Below are positions 6,124 through 6,150 of a stretch of DNA of 6,150 nt, piece after piece. Within the stretch, counting starts at the first letter, position 1; each line of letters opens with the position of its first letter. Source of the stretch: Methanomassiliicoccus sp. UBA386 (lineage in GTDB: Archaea; Thermoplasmatota; Thermoplasmata; Methanomassiliicoccales; Methanomassiliicoccaceae). A program made the position numbers and the translations under genes. The notes beneath the pieces are model-generated. The model was not told the DNA's origin, made no database searches, and was given only the letters and a program-made list of their open reading frames with translations. The stretch is taken from the NCBI GenBank assembly GCA_002498285.1, contig DAGU01000006.1, positions 8,509 through 14,658 on the forward strand, given 5' to 3'.

Positions 6124-6147
6124 CCCGGGGTGGCCGGCCACCCCGGG
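6124..6147. repeat. Perfect 24-bp GC-rich palindrome abutting the TATA-like box
   Basis: CCCGGGGTGGCC is followed directly by its reverse complement GGCCACCCCGGG, with no spacer and no mismatch. All but two of its bases are G or C. It touches the ATATATAT run on its left. Three readings are possible: a dyad operator for a dimeric regulator, the stem of a terminator for a gene upstream of the window (the minus strand continues into AT-rich sequence), or a cruciform-forming element. On the plus strand no T-run follows, so it is not a plus-strand intrinsic terminator within what is visible. Confidence 0.85.
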
Positions 6148-6150
6148 CAA

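Noticed and set aside
1..6150. CRISPR arrays, tRNA or rRNA genes, insertion sequences
   Set aside because: No spaced direct repeats, cloverleaf, conserved rRNA segment, transposase or terminal inverted repeat was seen; almost all the DNA is accounted for by five ordinary-looking genes.

Overview
The window looks like part of a chromosome from a GC-rich archaeon, most likely a euryarchaeote of the Thermoplasmata or methanogen type; that placement is inference. The support is the use of GGTGA/GTGATC ribosome-binding sites, AT-rich TATA-like elements instead of -35/-10 promoters, a GTG start, frequent AGG and ATA codons, and the gene families present. A bacterial origin is not strictly excluded. 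All five genes lie on the minus strand, so the window is read from its right end to its left.

Right part (about 6150 to 4430): a 24-bp perfect GC-rich palindrome touches a TATA-like box about 30 bp upstream of a short NfeD-like membrane protein gene. Twelve bases after that gene comes an SPFH/band 7 (stomatin-prohibitin-flotillin) membrane scaffold gene. This is the classic nfeD-SPFH pair, here in the form without the serine-protease domain. The unit ends in a hairpin plus T-run that resembles a bacterial intrinsic terminator.

Central part (about 4420 to 620): a promoter-like element precedes an ABC ATPase of the LolD/MacB type. A very large (995-residue) FtsX/MacB-type permease gene follows with only 4 nt between, its Shine-Dalgarno overlapping the ATPase stop codon. 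The permease carries two complete FtsX modules, two extracytoplasmic domains and extra transmembrane segments, so one chain could supply both halves of the transporter. No HlyD-type adaptor or outer-membrane partner is present. A pyrimidine/T-rich stretch follows the permease stop.

Left part (564 to 1): the first 188 codons of a DUF438-hemerythrin (HHE) protein, probably an iron-binding redox or gas sensor, which runs off the window.

Together the content is an envelope-oriented cluster: a membrane-microdomain scaffold pair beside an ATP-driven membrane or lipoprotein-type transporter, then a separate metal-binding sensor gene. I recognise every gene as a member of a known family and see no clearly undescribed system. 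The more unusual points are the palindrome-TATA junction, the five-copy 11-residue repeat in the SPFH protein, the restriction of all permease N-glycosylation sequons to predicted outside loops, and a 16-17 nt motif shared by the two operon ends.
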